A DNA stretch of 64,000 nucleotides from Paracoccus sp041927875 (GCF_041927875.1 NZ_JBHFHN010000003.1); one strand, 5' to 3'. Counted from the first letter of the stretch, positions 15,458 to 24,734 are shown. A program made the numbers and translations. The notes: a model not told the origin generated them from the sequence alone.

Positions 15458-17734
15458 TCAGACTCCTTTCGAGGTCAAATTGGGATGGTTGGCCAGGCCC
15501 GGTCGCGGCGCATCGGTCAGGATGGGCACCGATCCCGCCGCAACGGTTTCGCGCCGCTTCATCTTCTTGATGACGACCGGGCATTTGGTTTTCGAGTGAT
15601 ACAGAACCTGGCAATGCAGGCAGTTCAGGCATTCGTTCGGGTTGATCTCACCCGTCGGATGGATCGCCTGCACGAAGCATTCATTGGCGCAGGTCTGGCA
15701 GGGGTTGCCGCATTCCTTATAGCGCTTCAGCCAGTCAAACATCCGCAGCCGCGCCGGGATCGCAAGGCCCGCGCCCAGCGGGCACAGATAGCGGCAGTAG
15801 AACCGTTCGACGAACAGCCCCGCCGCCAGCAGCGCCGCGACATAGGCCACAAACGGCCAGGCGCGCGCGAACTTCAGCACGATGGCAGTTTTGAACGGCT
15901 CCACCTCAGCCAGATGTTCGGCCTGTTCCAGACTGGCCAGCGATACGCCGAACAGCCCCAGGAAGATCATGTATTTCACCGGCCAAAGCCGTTCGTGCAG
16001 GCCCCAGGGCAGCGTGACCTGCGGGATGCCAAGGCGGCGGCCGATCTGGTTCAGCAGCTCTTGCAGCGCGCCAAAGGGGCACAGCCAGCCGCAATAGGCC
16101 CCCCGCCCCCAGAAGATCAGCGCGGCGGCCACGGCGAACCACAGGATGAAGGTCAGCGGGTCCAGAAGGAACGCCTGCCAGGAAAAGCCGGTGGCCAGCG
16201 AATTGGCCAGGGCCATGATGTTGACGACCGAAAGCTGCGCGTTCCACATCCAGCCCAGCACCACCAGGGTCAGGGTCAGAAAGCCCATGCGGAACCAATA
16301 GACGGCGCGTTCGGACCGGGTGATGAACTCTTGAAAGAAGAATACCCCGGTCAGCACGGTCAGCATCGCGCCCAAAAAGATCACCTGCGGGGTCTTGGCC
16401 TGCCAGATCCGCTGCCACAGCGCGGCCTGGGCCTCGGCCTCGGGCTGGTCGGCGGCGGCGATGGCGGGGCTGACCGGGGCGGCGGCGGGGGCCGCTGCGG
16501 CGGGCGCGGCGACAGGTTCGGGCGCCGGATCGGGCAGCTGCGTCAGAAACGCCTTGGGCAGGTCATAGGCCAGATCGAAGGTGGTAAAGACCTTTTCGAT
16601 GGCGGCCACGTCGCGATGCGCCAAAAGCTGGATACGAAACGGCTTGGTCGGATCGAAACCGCTGTCGGCCGGGATCTTGAACAGGTCGACTTCGGCAAAG
16701 TTGGGCGCGCCGGGCGCGGCGATCGCGGCGCGGCGGTGCTGGCGGTCGCGGAAGCGCACCGACACATCGTCCTGGATCAGCACGATCCGGTCAAAGATGC
16801 CGCCGCGCACATAGCCCGAGCCTTTGAAGCTATAAAGCCCCTGCCCGGCGATCAGCACCGCGTGGTCGCCCTCGGCCAGCCAGGATTTCAGGTTCGCCTC
16901 CTCGGCCGCGCCCAGCACCGCCCGGCCGATCCCCGGCACGCTGACAAGCGCCGCATTCATGTCGATGAAGGTGGTGTCGGGCGGATCGGTCAGCGCGCGG
17001 GCGGTGGCGCGCGGATCGCCCAGGGCGGCGAAGGCTTCATTCACCTGCGCAACGGTCACATCCAGCCGGCGCACCGTGCCGTCGCCGACCATCGTGGACC
17101 AATCGGCGGCGGCCTCGGCGCTGTCGTTGATGGTGAACCGCGGGCCGCTGGCGGCGGCGTCAGCTGCCATGCCGCCCAGCCCCAAGGCGCGGGCCACCCG
17201 CAGCGAGGACCGGATGATGGAATCGTCGATCACCATCACCGTGACCGTCGCCCCCGAGACGATGTTCAGCTCATGCCCGGTGCCGCCAGAGGCCGCTTCG
17301 GCCACCAGATCAAGCCCTTGGTAGCCCTCGGCGACGGCCTTCATCTTGGCATCGGGAATGCCGATCAGCACGATGGGTTCGGAGTGTTTGACCAGCCGCA
17401 CGCCCAGGATTTTCGCCTCCGGGCTAACGGCAACCATGGTGTGAATGGGCTTGCCGGAATATCCGGTGGTGCCGACAAAATCACTGGTGATAAAGGCGTA
17501 GCCCAGCGTCTGATCGCCCTTCAGTACCGGGGCGACGGGCAGATCGGGGCGGACCGGGCCATAGGCATCGGCGCCGGGCACCAGATCGGCGGGGGCGACT
17601 TCGGGCAGAAAACGCGCCAGCACCGGCGCGGCGGGGGTTTGCGCCAAGGCACTTGGCGCGGCGCCGATCTGGGCGGCGATCAGCGTCAGGGTCAGGCAAA
17701 GCAGGCGGAACAGGGCCGTCAGGGCAGGTCGCAT
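15458..17734 (-). CDS. nosR: NosR, polyferredoxin/flavoprotein for electron transfer to NosZ
   Basis: Membrane iron-sulfur flavoprotein needed for nosZ activity in vivo. The 758-residue product has a signal peptide and a periplasmic FMN-binding domain with the SGATVT attachment motif at about residue 160. A Pro/Ala-rich linker, five or six membrane helices, and NapH-like CxxxCP motifs (CGWLCPFGALQ, CRYLCPLGAG) follow. Two 4Fe-4S clusters sit at the C-terminus (CxxCxxxC in CQTCANECF and CLNCLHCQ). The ATG at 17734 was chosen because it begins the signal sequence; a GTG nine codons earlier would overlap nosC. The gap to nosC is four bases. Confidence 0.95.
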   Translation of the reverse strand: MRPALTALFRLLCLTLTLIAAQIGAAPSALAQTPAAPVLARFLPEVAPADLVPGADAYGPVRPDLPVAPVLKGDQTLGYAFITSDFVGTTGYSGKPIHTMVAVSPEAKILGVRLVKHSEPIVLIGIPDAKMKAVAEGYQGLDLVAEAASGGTGHELNIVSGATVTVMVIDDSIIRSSLRVARALGLGGMAADAAASGPRFTINDSAEAAADWSTMVGDGTVRRLDVTVAQVNEAFAALGDPRATARALTDPPDTTFIDMNAALVSVPGIGRAVLGAAEEANLKSWLAEGDHAVLIAGQGLYSFKGSGYVRGGIFDRIVLIQDDVSVRFRDRQHRRAAIAAPGAPNFAEVDLFKIPADSGFDPTKPFRIQLLAHRDVAAIEKVFTTFDLAYDLPKAFLTQLPDPAPEPVAAPAAAAPAAAPVSPAIAAADQPEAEAQAALWQRIWQAKTPQVIFLGAMLTVLTGVFFFQEFITRSERAVYWFRMGFLTLTLVVLGWMWNAQLSVVNIMALANSLATGFSWQAFLLDPLTFILWFAVAAALIFWGRGAYCGWLCPFGALQELLNQIGRRLGIPQVTLPWGLHERLWPVKYMIFLGLFGVSLASLEQAEHLAEVEPFKTAIVLKFARAWPFVAYVAALLAAGLFVERFYCRYLCPLGAGLAIPARLRMFDWLKRYKECGNPCQTCANECFVQAIHPTGEINPNECLNCLHCQVLYHSKTKCPVVIKKMKRRETVAAGSVPILTDAPRPGLANHPNLTSKGV

Positions 17735-17738
17735 GTCA

Positions 17739-18104
17739 TCAGCACCGAATTGGAGGGCCACGGGCCTCGGGATCGCCCGGAAGGCGCGCGGCCTGGCGGA
17801 CGGGCAAGGGGGTCAGCGTCGCGGCCAGCCGCGCCCGCGGCGGCTGCGGCAGCGCCGCGGCATCGGGCAGCGCAACGGCGGGGATGGCGGCGCAATCAAG
17901 GCAATGCTTGCAATGACAGCCGCCGGGCATCGCCGGAACGGGCTGGCCCTGGGCATCCAGACTGATCTGGCGCGGGCCGCCCTCGGCGCAGATTTCCATT
18001 GTCATGACGCCCGCACCGGCGACCGGCAGGCCCGCCTGCGCGACACCCGTCGCGATCAGCGGCAGGATCGTCAGAATCAGCAAAAGGCGGCGCAGCATGG
18101 GCAT
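17739..18104 (-). CDS. nosC: NosC, small exported cysteine-cluster protein of the nos operon
   Basis: First gene of the nos operon. The 121-residue product has a signal peptide (LLLILTILPLIATGVAQA) and a cysteine cluster, C-x-C-x2-C-x2-C, at residues 63-71 (CHCKHCLDC), with one further Cys at 39. A Pro/Ala/Arg-rich tail follows. NosC is known from Paracoccus as an operon member of uncertain role; metal binding is suggested by the cysteines but not shown. An NNR-type box lies 35 bases upstream, and nosR follows after four bases. Confidence 0.8.
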   Translation of the reverse strand: MPMLRRLLLILTILPLIATGVAQAGLPVAGAGVMTMEICAEGGPRQISLDAQGQPVPAMPGGCHCKHCLDCAAIPAVALPDAAALPQPPRARLAATLTPLPVRQAARLPGDPEARGPPIRC

Positions 18105-18138
18105 GACCTCCGCGTATCAGCCACATCCAAACCATCCC

Positions 18139-18152
18139 TTGATAAAAGTCAT
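18139..18152 (-). promoter_or_regulatory. NNR/FNR-type box before nosC
   Basis: TTGATAAAAGTCAT on the plus strand, which reads ATGACTTTTATCAA towards nosC. It keeps the TTGAT-N4-ATCAA architecture of Crp/FNR-family sites in one half and an imperfect second half. It ends 35 bases before the nosC start and could also act on the divergent tusA gene, 50 bases away. The AAAA spacer is the same as in the norC and nnrS boxes. Confidence 0.6.
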
Positions 18153-18201
18153 GCGACACGCGCATCTTTTTCGGCGCGGCCATTTGCGCTAGACAGCCGC
18201 C

Positions 18202-18432
18202 ATGACCCAGCCCGATCAGGATATCGACGCCCGCCACCTGCTGTGCCCGCTGCCGGTGCTGCGGGCGCGCAAGGCGCTGAATGCCCTGCCGAAGGGCGCT
18301 GTGCTGCGGATGGCGACGACCGATGGCATGGCGCTGATCGACCTGCCGCATTTCTGCGATCAGGCGGGGCATCAGGTGATCGACCAGGCGACCACCGGTG
18401 ACACGACGGTCTGGCTGATCCGGCGCGGCTAA
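18202..18432 (+). CDS. TusA-family sulfurtransferase
   Basis: Small cytoplasmic sulfur-relay protein of 76 residues. The conserved CPLPVLRARKAL motif has its persulfide-carrying cysteine at about residue 15, and the TusA two-layer alpha/beta pattern follows. TusA proteins pass sulfur to tRNA thiolation, molybdenum cofactor and other acceptors. The gene diverges from nosC across a 97-base region with the NNR-type box and is convergent with mobA, sharing a four-base overlap (18429-18432). Whether it serves mobA-related cofactor work or the nos system is not shown. Confidence 0.88.
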   Translation: MTQPDQDIDARHLLCPLPVLRARKALNALPKGAVLRMATTDGMALIDLPHFCDQAGHQVIDQATTGDTTVWLIRRG

Positions 18433-19031
18433 GGCCCGGCGATCAGCTGCGCGGCGGCCAGATCCTCGGGGGTGTTGACGTTGAAGAACGGGTCATGCCC
18501 GCCGGGTCCGGCGTCAAAGGCCACGATCACAGCGCCCTGCGCCGCCGCCCAGTCGCGCACACGTCGCTGACCCGATTCCAGCGCCGCGCGCAGCGGCGCG
18601 CGCAGCGCCACCGGCCACAGGCCGAAGGTCGGGTGATCGTGCATCCGGCCATCCGCGCCCACGCTGGCGCCCAGTGCAAAGGGCGCGCCATGGGCCAGAC
18701 GCGCGACCAGATCGGCGGGGAAGAACGGCGTGTCGGCAGCCACCGTGACCACCGCGCCAGCCCCCTGCGCCGCCGCCCAATCCATCGCCGCAAGCGCCCC
18801 GGCCAGCGGGCCGGGATAGCCCGGCACCGGATCGGCCAGCACCGGCAGGCCAAAGCCCGCCCACCGCGCCGGATCGCCATTGGCATTGATCGCCAGCGGC
18901 CCCGCCTGCGGGGTCAGCCGGTCGATCACATGCGCGATCATCGCCCGCCCGGCCAGCAGCCGCAGGCCCTTGTCGCCGCCGCCCATCCGGCTGGACCGCC
19001 CGCCGGCAAGGATGACGCCGGGCAGCCGCAC
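18429..19031 (-). CDS. mobA: Molybdenum cofactor guanylyltransferase
   Basis: Transfers GMP from GTP to molybdopterin-Mo to make the bis-MGD form used by nitrate reductases and related enzymes. The 200-residue protein has the nucleotide-binding LAGGRSSRMGGGDKGL, the ADTPFFPADL metal site and a final FFNVNTPEDLA block, all typical of MobA. The start is a GTG immediately after the mrp stop codon, so translation is probably coupled to mrp. Its stop overlaps that of tusA. Confidence 0.92.
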   Translation of the reverse strand: MRLPGVILAGGRSSRMGGGDKGLRLLAGRAMIAHVIDRLTPQAGPLAINANGDPARWAGFGLPVLADPVPGYPGPLAGALAAMDWAAAQGAGAVVTVAADTPFFPADLVARLAHGAPFALGASVGADGRMHDHPTFGLWPVALRAPLRAALESGQRRVRDWAAAQGAVIVAFDAGPGGHDPFFNVNTPEDLAAAQLIAGP

Positions 19032-20105
19032 TCAGACGATCCCGCCGCCGATCAGACGCCGGGCGACCTGATGGAAGGCCTCGGCCTGCGGGCTGCCCGG
19101 CGCGGCGACCACCACCGGAACGCCGTCATCGCCGCCGGTGCGGATGGACAGATGCAGGGGGATCTCGGCCAGCAGCGGCACGCCCATCTGTTCCGCCTCG
19201 GCGCGCACGCCACCATGGCCGAAGATATGTTCGGCGCTGCCGCAGGTCGAACAGATATGCACCGACATGTTCTCGATCAGGCCCAGGATCGGCACGTTCA
19301 GCTTGCGGAACATGTCGATGCCCTTGCGCGCATCCAGCAGCGCGACGTCCTGCGGGGTCGAGACGATCACCGCGCCTGTCACCGGCACCTTCTGCGCCAG
19401 CGTCAGTTGCACATCCCCGGTGCCCGGCGGCAGGTCGACGATCAGCACGTCCAGATCGGCGCCGCCCTGCGTCCAGGCCACCTGGAACAGCATCTGCTGA
19501 AGCGCCCCCATCAGCATCGGGCCGCGCCAGATCAGCGCCTCGTTTTCCTTGGTGAGCAGGCCCAGCGACATCATCGCCACACCATGCGCGACCAGCGGGA
19601 TGATGGTCTTGCCATCGGGGCTGGCCGGACGCGCGCTGACACCCAGCATCCGCGGCTGGCTGGGGCCATAGACATCGGCATCCAGCAGGCCCACGCGCTT
19701 GCCCGCCGCCGCCAGCGCGCAGGCGAGGTTCGCCGCCACGGTCGATTTGCCGACCCCACCCTTGCCCGAGGCGACGGCGATGATCCGCCGCACGCCCGGC
19801 ACCGGCTGCGGGCCCGTGGCCGAGGGGCGGGGCTTCAGATCCGGCGGCGGTTTCGGCGTGCCATGCGCGGTCATCGCGATCTGCACCTGGGTCACGCCGG
19901 TCAGGCCACGCAGCGCGGCCTCGGCCTGGGCGCGCACAGGCGTCATCACCTCGGCCTGATCGGGCCCGATTTCCATGACAAAGCGGATGGTGCCGCCATC
20001 GACGGTCAGCGCCCGCACCAGCCCCGAGGCCACAATGTCGCCTCCGGCAACCGGGTCGGCGATGCGCGACAGCGTGGCAAGAACGTCTTCTCGGGTCACG
20101 GACAT
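19032..20105 (-). CDS. apbC: Mrp/NBP35 (ApbC) family Fe-S cluster carrier ATPase
   Basis: P-loop ATPase thought to carry Fe-S clusters to apoproteins. The 357-residue protein has an N-terminal DUF59/MIP18-like domain (residues 1-85), a Pro/Lys linker, then the deviant Walker A VASGKGGVGKSTVAANLA at about 120, the DADVYGPSQPRML switch and a C-terminal CSTCGS motif for cluster binding. The ATG at 20105 has a strong AAAGGAG ribosome site. It is followed directly by mobA, which places Fe-S and molybdenum cofactor work in one transcript. Confidence 0.92.
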   Translation of the reverse strand: MSVTREDVLATLSRIADPVAGGDIVASGLVRALTVDGGTIRFVMEIGPDQAEVMTPVRAQAEAALRGLTGVTQVQIAMTAHGTPKPPPDLKPRPSATGPQPVPGVRRIIAVASGKGGVGKSTVAANLACALAAAGKRVGLLDADVYGPSQPRMLGVSARPASPDGKTIIPLVAHGVAMMSLGLLTKENEALIWRGPMLMGALQQMLFQVAWTQGGADLDVLIVDLPPGTGDVQLTLAQKVPVTGAVIVSTPQDVALLDARKGIDMFRKLNVPILGLIENMSVHICSTCGSAEHIFGHGGVRAEAEQMGVPLLAEIPLHLSIRTGGDDGVPVVVAAPGSPQAEAFHQVARRLIGGGIV

Positions 20106-20177
20106 GGCGGCTCCTTTCAGGTTTTCCCTGATCTGGCCGCTTTTGCGGGCGGGTTCAACCCCGCCCGCCGCGGGGCG

Positions 20178-21056
20178 TCAGTTCAGCAGCCCGGCGTGAC
20201 GCATGGCCGCGTCCAGTTGATCGGCGGTGGCCTGCGACACCGGTGTCAGCGGCAGGCGCACATGGTTTTCGATCAGGCCCAGACGCGACATGGCATATTT
20301 CGCCCCGGCCACGCCGGGTTCGCAGAAAATCGCCACATGCAGCGGCATCAGCCGGTCCTGGATCTCAAGCGCGGCCTTGTAATCGCCGCGCAGGGTCGCC
20401 TCCTGGAACTGGGCGCACAGCTTGGGCGCGACATTGGCGGTGACACTGATGCAGCCCACGCCGCCATGGGCGTTGAAGCCAAGCGCCGTCGCATCCTCGC
20501 CCGACAGCTGGATGAAATCCGGGCCGCAGGTGATGCGGGTCAGCGGCACCCGTTCCAGCTTGCCGGTCGCGTCCTTGACGCCGACGATACGCGGCAGCCG
20601 GGCCAGTTCGCCCATCGTTTCCGGCATCATGTCGACGACCGAGCGGCCGGGGATGTTGTAGATGATGATCGGCAGCGACGAGGCGTCATGCATCGCGGTG
20701 TAATGCGCGATCAGCCCGCGCTGCGTCGGCTTGTTGTAATAGGGGGTGACGACCAGCGCGGCATCGGCGCCGACCTCTTGTGCGTGGCGGATCAGGCCGA
20801 TGCCCTCTGCGGTGGCGTTCGACCCGGCACCCGCGATCACCGGGATGCGGCCACGCGCGGCCTTGACCACCTCGGCGATGACCTGGCCGTGTTCGGCATG
20901 GGTCAGGGTCGGGCTTTCGCCGGTGGTGCCGACCGGGACAAGCCCGTGGCTGCCCTGGTCGATATGCCATTCGACCAGCTCATGCAGCTTTTTCATGTCC
21001 ACGGCCCCGTCCTTGGTGAAAGGCGTGACAAGTGCGGGAATGGACCCTTTGAACAT
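20178..21056 (-). CDS. dapA: 4-Hydroxy-tetrahydrodipicolinate synthase
   Basis: Condenses pyruvate and aspartate semialdehyde in the lysine and diaminopimelate pathway. The 292-residue TIM barrel has GTTGESPTLTHAEH, the YYNKPTQRGLIAHY region, and the Schiff-base lysine in VGVKDATG at about residue 162. Length and motifs match the family exactly. The ATG follows AAGGAC. It is divergent from the lytic transglycosylase gene across an 82-base gap. The asd gene at 30804 supplies its substrate. Confidence 0.95.
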   Translation of the reverse strand: MFKGSIPALVTPFTKDGAVDMKKLHELVEWHIDQGSHGLVPVGTTGESPTLTHAEHGQVIAEVVKAARGRIPVIAGAGSNATAEGIGLIRHAQEVGADAALVVTPYYNKPTQRGLIAHYTAMHDASSLPIIIYNIPGRSVVDMMPETMGELARLPRIVGVKDATGKLERVPLTRITCGPDFIQLSGEDATALGFNAHGGVGCISVTANVAPKLCAQFQEATLRGDYKAALEIQDRLMPLHVAIFCEPGVAGAKYAMSRLGLIENHVRLPLTPVSQATADQLDAAMRHAGLLN

Positions 21057-21138
21057 GGCTGCTGTCCTTGGTTGGCAGAATTGTGTCTTGCACCGCGATT
21101 ATCCTGCCGCGACATAACTGGCAACAGATGGAGAGTGC

Positions 21139-23124
21139 ATGAAACGCCTTATGCCCGCCCTTTGGCTGGCTTTTGCCGCCCTGCCCGGCCTTGCCCTGAC
21201 CACGCGCCCCGCCGGGGCCGAGGATCAAGCGGCCTTTCGCGCCACCGTCGCCGCCGCCTATCAGCGCGACTGGGGGGCGGCGGCGCAGGCTGCCGCGCGG
21301 TCCGGCCCGGTGGCGCAGGCGGTGGCTGACTGGATGCGGTTGCGGTCCGGGGGTGCGCCGCTGGCGGATTATCGCGCCTGGCTGGACGCCCATCCCGACT
21401 GGCCCGATCAGGATCGCATCCGCGCCCGCGCCGAGGCCGCCGCCATCGCCGCCCCGCCCCCGCAGGCGCTGGGCTGGTTCGCCGAGAACCCGCCCGCCAC
21501 GGTTGATGGATCGCTGGCCCGGATCGACGCCCTGGCGCTGACCGGACAGGACGCGCGGGCGGCGGTCGCGCTTGGCCAGCTTTGGCGCACCACCAGCCTG
21601 ACCGCCGAGCAGGAAGCCGCCCTGCGCGCCCGTTTCGGCGCGCACCTGGCCCCGCATCACCGCGCCCGGCTTGAGATCGCGCTGACCGCCGGTCGCTGGG
21701 ATCAGGCCGAACGGCTGCTGGTGGATGTGAACCCGGTGCAGGCCGATCTGGCCCGCGCCCGGATCGCGCTGCAAGCCCGGCGCGAGGGCGTGGACGGTCT
21801 GATCCGCGCCCTGCCCGAGGGGCTGCGCGATCACGCCGGCCTGACCCGCGACCGCTTTCAGTGGCGGCTGCGCGCCGGCCAGCTTGACGGCGCGCGCGCG
21901 CTGCTGGACACCATCGCCCCCGCTGCGATGGGCGATCCCGGTGATTGGTCGGCAGGCCGCCTGCGCCTTGCGCGTGAGGCTTTGGCGCAAGCCGACTGGG
22001 CCGGGCTGCGCCAGCTTGCTGCGGGGCATGGCCTGACCTCGGGCGGGGATTTCGCAGATCTGGAATGGCTGGCGGGTTATGGCGCGCTGAAAGCGGGCGA
22101 ACCCTATGACGCGATCGACCATTTCGCGGCTTTGCGCACCGGCGTGTCCACCCCGATCAGCCTGTCACGCGCCGCTTATTGGGAGGGGCGGGCCTATGAA
22201 CAGGCGGGCGATCTGGCGGGGGCGCATCTGGCCTATGCCCATGCCGTCGCCGTGGGGGGCAGCGCCTATTACGGCCAGCTTGCCGCCGAACGTGCGGGCC
22301 TGCCGATGCCCGAAGATCTGACCGGCCTTCAGCCCCTGCCCGATTGGCGCGGCGCGCCCGCGCTGCGCGATCAGCCGATGTGGCAGGCGGCTGTCTGGCT
22401 GTGGACGGTGGGTGAGGCCGATCTGGCGCGCCGTTTCCTTCTGCAACTGGCCCGCACCCTGCCCGAGGCCGAGGTGCCCCGCGTCGCCCGTTTCGCGCTT
22501 GAGCTGAACCAGCCGAACCTGGCGCTGATGATCGGCAAGGCGGCGGCGCTACGCGGCATCGTCATTCCCGCGGCGCTTTACCCGACATCCGGGATCGAGG
22601 CCGACCCGCTGCCCGTCGCCCCGGACCTGACGCTGGCCATCGCCCGCCGCGAAAGTGAGTTCAACCCGGTCGTGACATCGCAGGCCGGGGCGCTTGGGCT
22701 GATGCAGGTGATGCCCGACACAGGCCGTGCCATGGCAACGGAACTGGCGATCCCATTCGATCAGGGCAAGATGACCGATCCCGATTACAACGCCCTGCTG
22801 GGCACCGCCTATCTGGCGCATTTGCAGGACCAGTTCGGGGCCTCGGTCGCCATGGTCGCGGCGGGATACAATGCCGGGCCGGGGCGGCCCCGCCGTTGGG
22901 CCACGGCCAATGGCGATCCGCGCGATCCGGCGGTCGATGTCGTCGATTGGGTCGAGGCGATCCCTTTTGCCGAGACCCGCAACTATGTCATGCGCGTGGC
23001 CGAAGCGATCCCGCTTTATCGCGCGCGGCTGGCCGGTGGCCCGGTGCCCTGGGGGATCGAGGCGGCGCTGCGCGGCAGCGATCCGGCTGTCGTCCCCGAA
23101 CCGACCGCGCCCGTGCAGCCCTAG
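21139..23124 (+). CDS. Soluble lytic murein transglycosylase (Slt70-like)
   Basis: Exported enzyme of 661 residues that cleaves peptidoglycan glycan strands. It has a signal peptide, then a long Ala-rich superhelical U/L domain of alpha hairpins (about 30-470), and a C-terminal SLT goose-lysozyme domain. The catalytic Glu is in ARRESEFNP (about residue 512), followed by GALGLMQVMPDTGRAMA and VAAGYNAGPGRPRRW. It is divergent from dapA. The stop codon overlaps that of the convergent DMT gene in CTAG. Confidence 0.92.
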   Translation: MKRLMPALWLAFAALPGLALTTRPAGAEDQAAFRATVAAAYQRDWGAAAQAAARSGPVAQAVADWMRLRSGGAPLADYRAWLDAHPDWPDQDRIRARAEAAAIAAPPPQALGWFAENPPATVDGSLARIDALALTGQDARAAVALGQLWRTTSLTAEQEAALRARFGAHLAPHHRARLEIALTAGRWDQAERLLVDVNPVQADLARARIALQARREGVDGLIRALPEGLRDHAGLTRDRFQWRLRAGQLDGARALLDTIAPAAMGDPGDWSAGRLRLAREALAQADWAGLRQLAAGHGLTSGGDFADLEWLAGYGALKAGEPYDAIDHFAALRTGVSTPISLSRAAYWEGRAYEQAGDLAGAHLAYAHAVAVGGSAYYGQLAAERAGLPMPEDLTGLQPLPDWRGAPALRDQPMWQAAVWLWTVGEADLARRFLLQLARTLPEAEVPRVARFALELNQPNLALMIGKAAALRGIVIPAALYPTSGIEADPLPVAPDLTLAIARRESEFNPVVTSQAGALGLMQVMPDTGRAMATELAIPFDQGKMTDPDYNALLGTAYLAHLQDQFGASVAMVAAGYNAGPGRPRRWATANGDPRDPAVDVVDWVEAIPFAETRNYVMRVAEAIPLYRARLAGGPVPWGIEAALRGSDPAVVPEPTAPVQP

Positions 23125-24008
23125 CCGGCGCGGCCCCGACGGCGGGCCAGCCTGCGCCCCCGGATCAGGGTGAACAGCCCCGCCGACACGACGATGGCCC
23201 CGCCCAACATGACATGCGGCGCCACCTGTTCGCGGAACACGAAAAACCCGATCAGCGCGATGAACACCAGCTGGAAATAGGCAAAGGGTTGCAGCGCGCT
23301 TGCCTCGGCCAGTTCATAGGCGCGGATCATCAGCCAATGCGCCAGGGCGGCGATCAGGCACAACAGCCCCATCCACAGCCAGTCGGTGCCGACCATCGGC
23401 TGCCAATGCGGGATGCCCAGGACCGTCGCCAGCACCGCCCCGACCGTGCCGGTATAGAAAAAGCTGACCGCCGCGCTGTCGACGCGCGCGACATAGCGGT
23501 TCAGCAGGTTGTAAACGGCAAAGATCAGCGCGCCGATCAGGGGATAGATCGCCTCGGGGGCAAAGACGGTGCCGCCGGGGCGCAGGATCACCAGGATGCC
23601 GACAAAGCCGATCATGATCGCCAGCCACCGCCGCCAGCCCACGGTCTCGCGCAGGATCGGGCCAGAAAGGGCGGCGACCATCAGCGGATAGACGGCGAAC
23701 ACCGCATGGGTGGCGACAAGCCCCAGGTGGACAAAGCCCAGCACCGTCGCCACGATCTCGCACACCAGAAGGATGCCTCGCAGAACCTGAAGCCAGGGCG
23801 TCCGCGACCGTGCCGCCGCGCGCAGGCCCCCCGCGCCGCGCATGCCCAGCCAGATGACGAAGGCGGCAAAGAACCAATAACGGATCATCACCACCATATA
23901 GACATTGGTGCTGCGGCTGAGGTGGCTGGACAGCGCATCCATGCAGGCAAACAGAAACGTCACCGCGATCATCAGCCAGATGCCGCGCCGTGTGTCGGGC
24001 TGGCTCAT
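23121..24008 (-). CDS. DMT-superfamily EamA permease
   Basis: Inner-membrane permease of 295 residues with about ten hydrophobic helices in two EamA repeats. It starts MSQPDTRRGIWLMIAVTFLFACMD and has the usual short basic tail (RGRRLARRRGR). The substrate is unknown; drug or metabolite export is typical. The ATG at 24008 makes an ATGA overlap with the stop of the upstream methyltransferase gene, so the two are cotranscribed. The 3' end overlaps the convergent transglycosylase gene by four bases. Confidence 0.87.
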   Translation of the reverse strand: MSQPDTRRGIWLMIAVTFLFACMDALSSHLSRSTNVYMVVMIRYWFFAAFVIWLGMRGAGGLRAAARSRTPWLQVLRGILLVCEIVATVLGFVHLGLVATHAVFAVYPLMVAALSGPILRETVGWRRWLAIMIGFVGILVILRPGGTVFAPEAIYPLIGALIFAVYNLLNRYVARVDSAAVSFFYTGTVGAVLATVLGIPHWQPMVGTDWLWMGLLCLIAALAHWLMIRAYELAEASALQPFAYFQLVFIALIGFFVFREQVAPHVMLGGAIVVSAGLFTLIRGRRLARRRGRAG

Positions 24009-24676
24009 GCCAAGACCCCCGCTGACATGTGCCGCTTGGACCCGAAGCCGGGGCGGCGGGTGACGGTGAACCCGGCCTCGGCCAGGGCGCGGCGGACATG
24101 GCCTGCGGCGGTATAGGTGGCAAAGCTGCCGCCCGGCGCGGTATGGGCGGCAACCTGCCCCATCAGATCGGGCGACCACAATTCGGGGTTCTTGGCGGGG
24201 GAAAAGCCGTCCAGATACCAGGCATCGGCGCGGCCAGCCCAGTCGGGCAGGCAGGCGCGCGCATCTCCGATGATGACCTGCACATCCGCCGGGCCAAGCG
24301 CGAAATCCCGCGCGCCGCTGGCCCAGGCGGCGACCAGATCACCGGCCAAGGGCGCCAGTTCGGGAAAGGCCGACAAAGCCCGGTCCAGATCGGCGGCGGC
24401 CATCGGGAAGGCCTCGAAACTGGCAAAGCGGAACCGGCCGGGCGTCGCGGCCTGCATCCAGGCCTGAACGGTGGCCAGCAGGTTCAGCCCGGTGCCAAAG
24501 CCCAGTTCGGCGATCTGCATCCCCGCCCGGAACCGCGCCGGCAAGCCGTTGCCCGCCAGAAAGACATGCCGCGTTTCCGCCAGCCCGCCCGACAGGCTGA
24601 AATAGGGGTCGTCAAAGACCCGCGCCACGGGGATCGCGCCATCGCGCCAGTCAAGAAGGGGTGCGTCGGTTTGCAA
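24005..24676 (-). CDS. mnmD: MnmD-type tRNA (mnm5s2U34) methyltransferase
   Basis: AdoMet-dependent methyltransferase that makes the last methylation of 5-methylaminomethyl uridine at tRNA position 34. It corresponds to the N-terminal half of E. coli MnmC. Visible motifs are the AdoMet-binding AELGFGTGLNLL, SFEAFPM, and the family signature WYLDGFSPAKNPELWSPDL. No ATG is present near the expected start; a TTG at 24676 gives 223 residues. An upstream extension to 24925 would run into the divergent FAD gene, so the start is uncertain. The divergent neighbour matches the other half of MnmC. Confidence 0.8.
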   Translation of the reverse strand: MQTDAPLLDWRDGAIPVARVFDDPYFSLSGGLAETRHVFLAGNGLPARFRAGMQIAELGFGTGLNLLATVQAWMQAATPGRFRFASFEAFPMAAADLDRALSAFPELAPLAGDLVAAWASGARDFALGPADVQVIIGDARACLPDWAGRADAWYLDGFSPAKNPELWSPDLMGQVAAHTAPGGSFATYTAAGHVRRALAEAGFTVTRRPGFGSKRHMSAGVLA

Positions 24677-24734
24677 CTGGATGCCTGCGCGGGTCTGTGA
24701 AATAGCGGGTGCAGACTGACCGGGGATGGCGGCA

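Noticed and set aside
12325..15570. A 1081-codon open frame on the plus strand across nosD and nosZ
   Set aside because: It is antisense to two certain genes with full catalytic motifs. Its composition (His, Ile, Val, Asp rich) is the usual mirror of coding G+C-rich DNA.
15338..17965. An 875-codon plus-strand frame across nosR
   Set aside because: Antisense shadow of nosR and nosC; Gly/Arg/Gln-rich with no domain.
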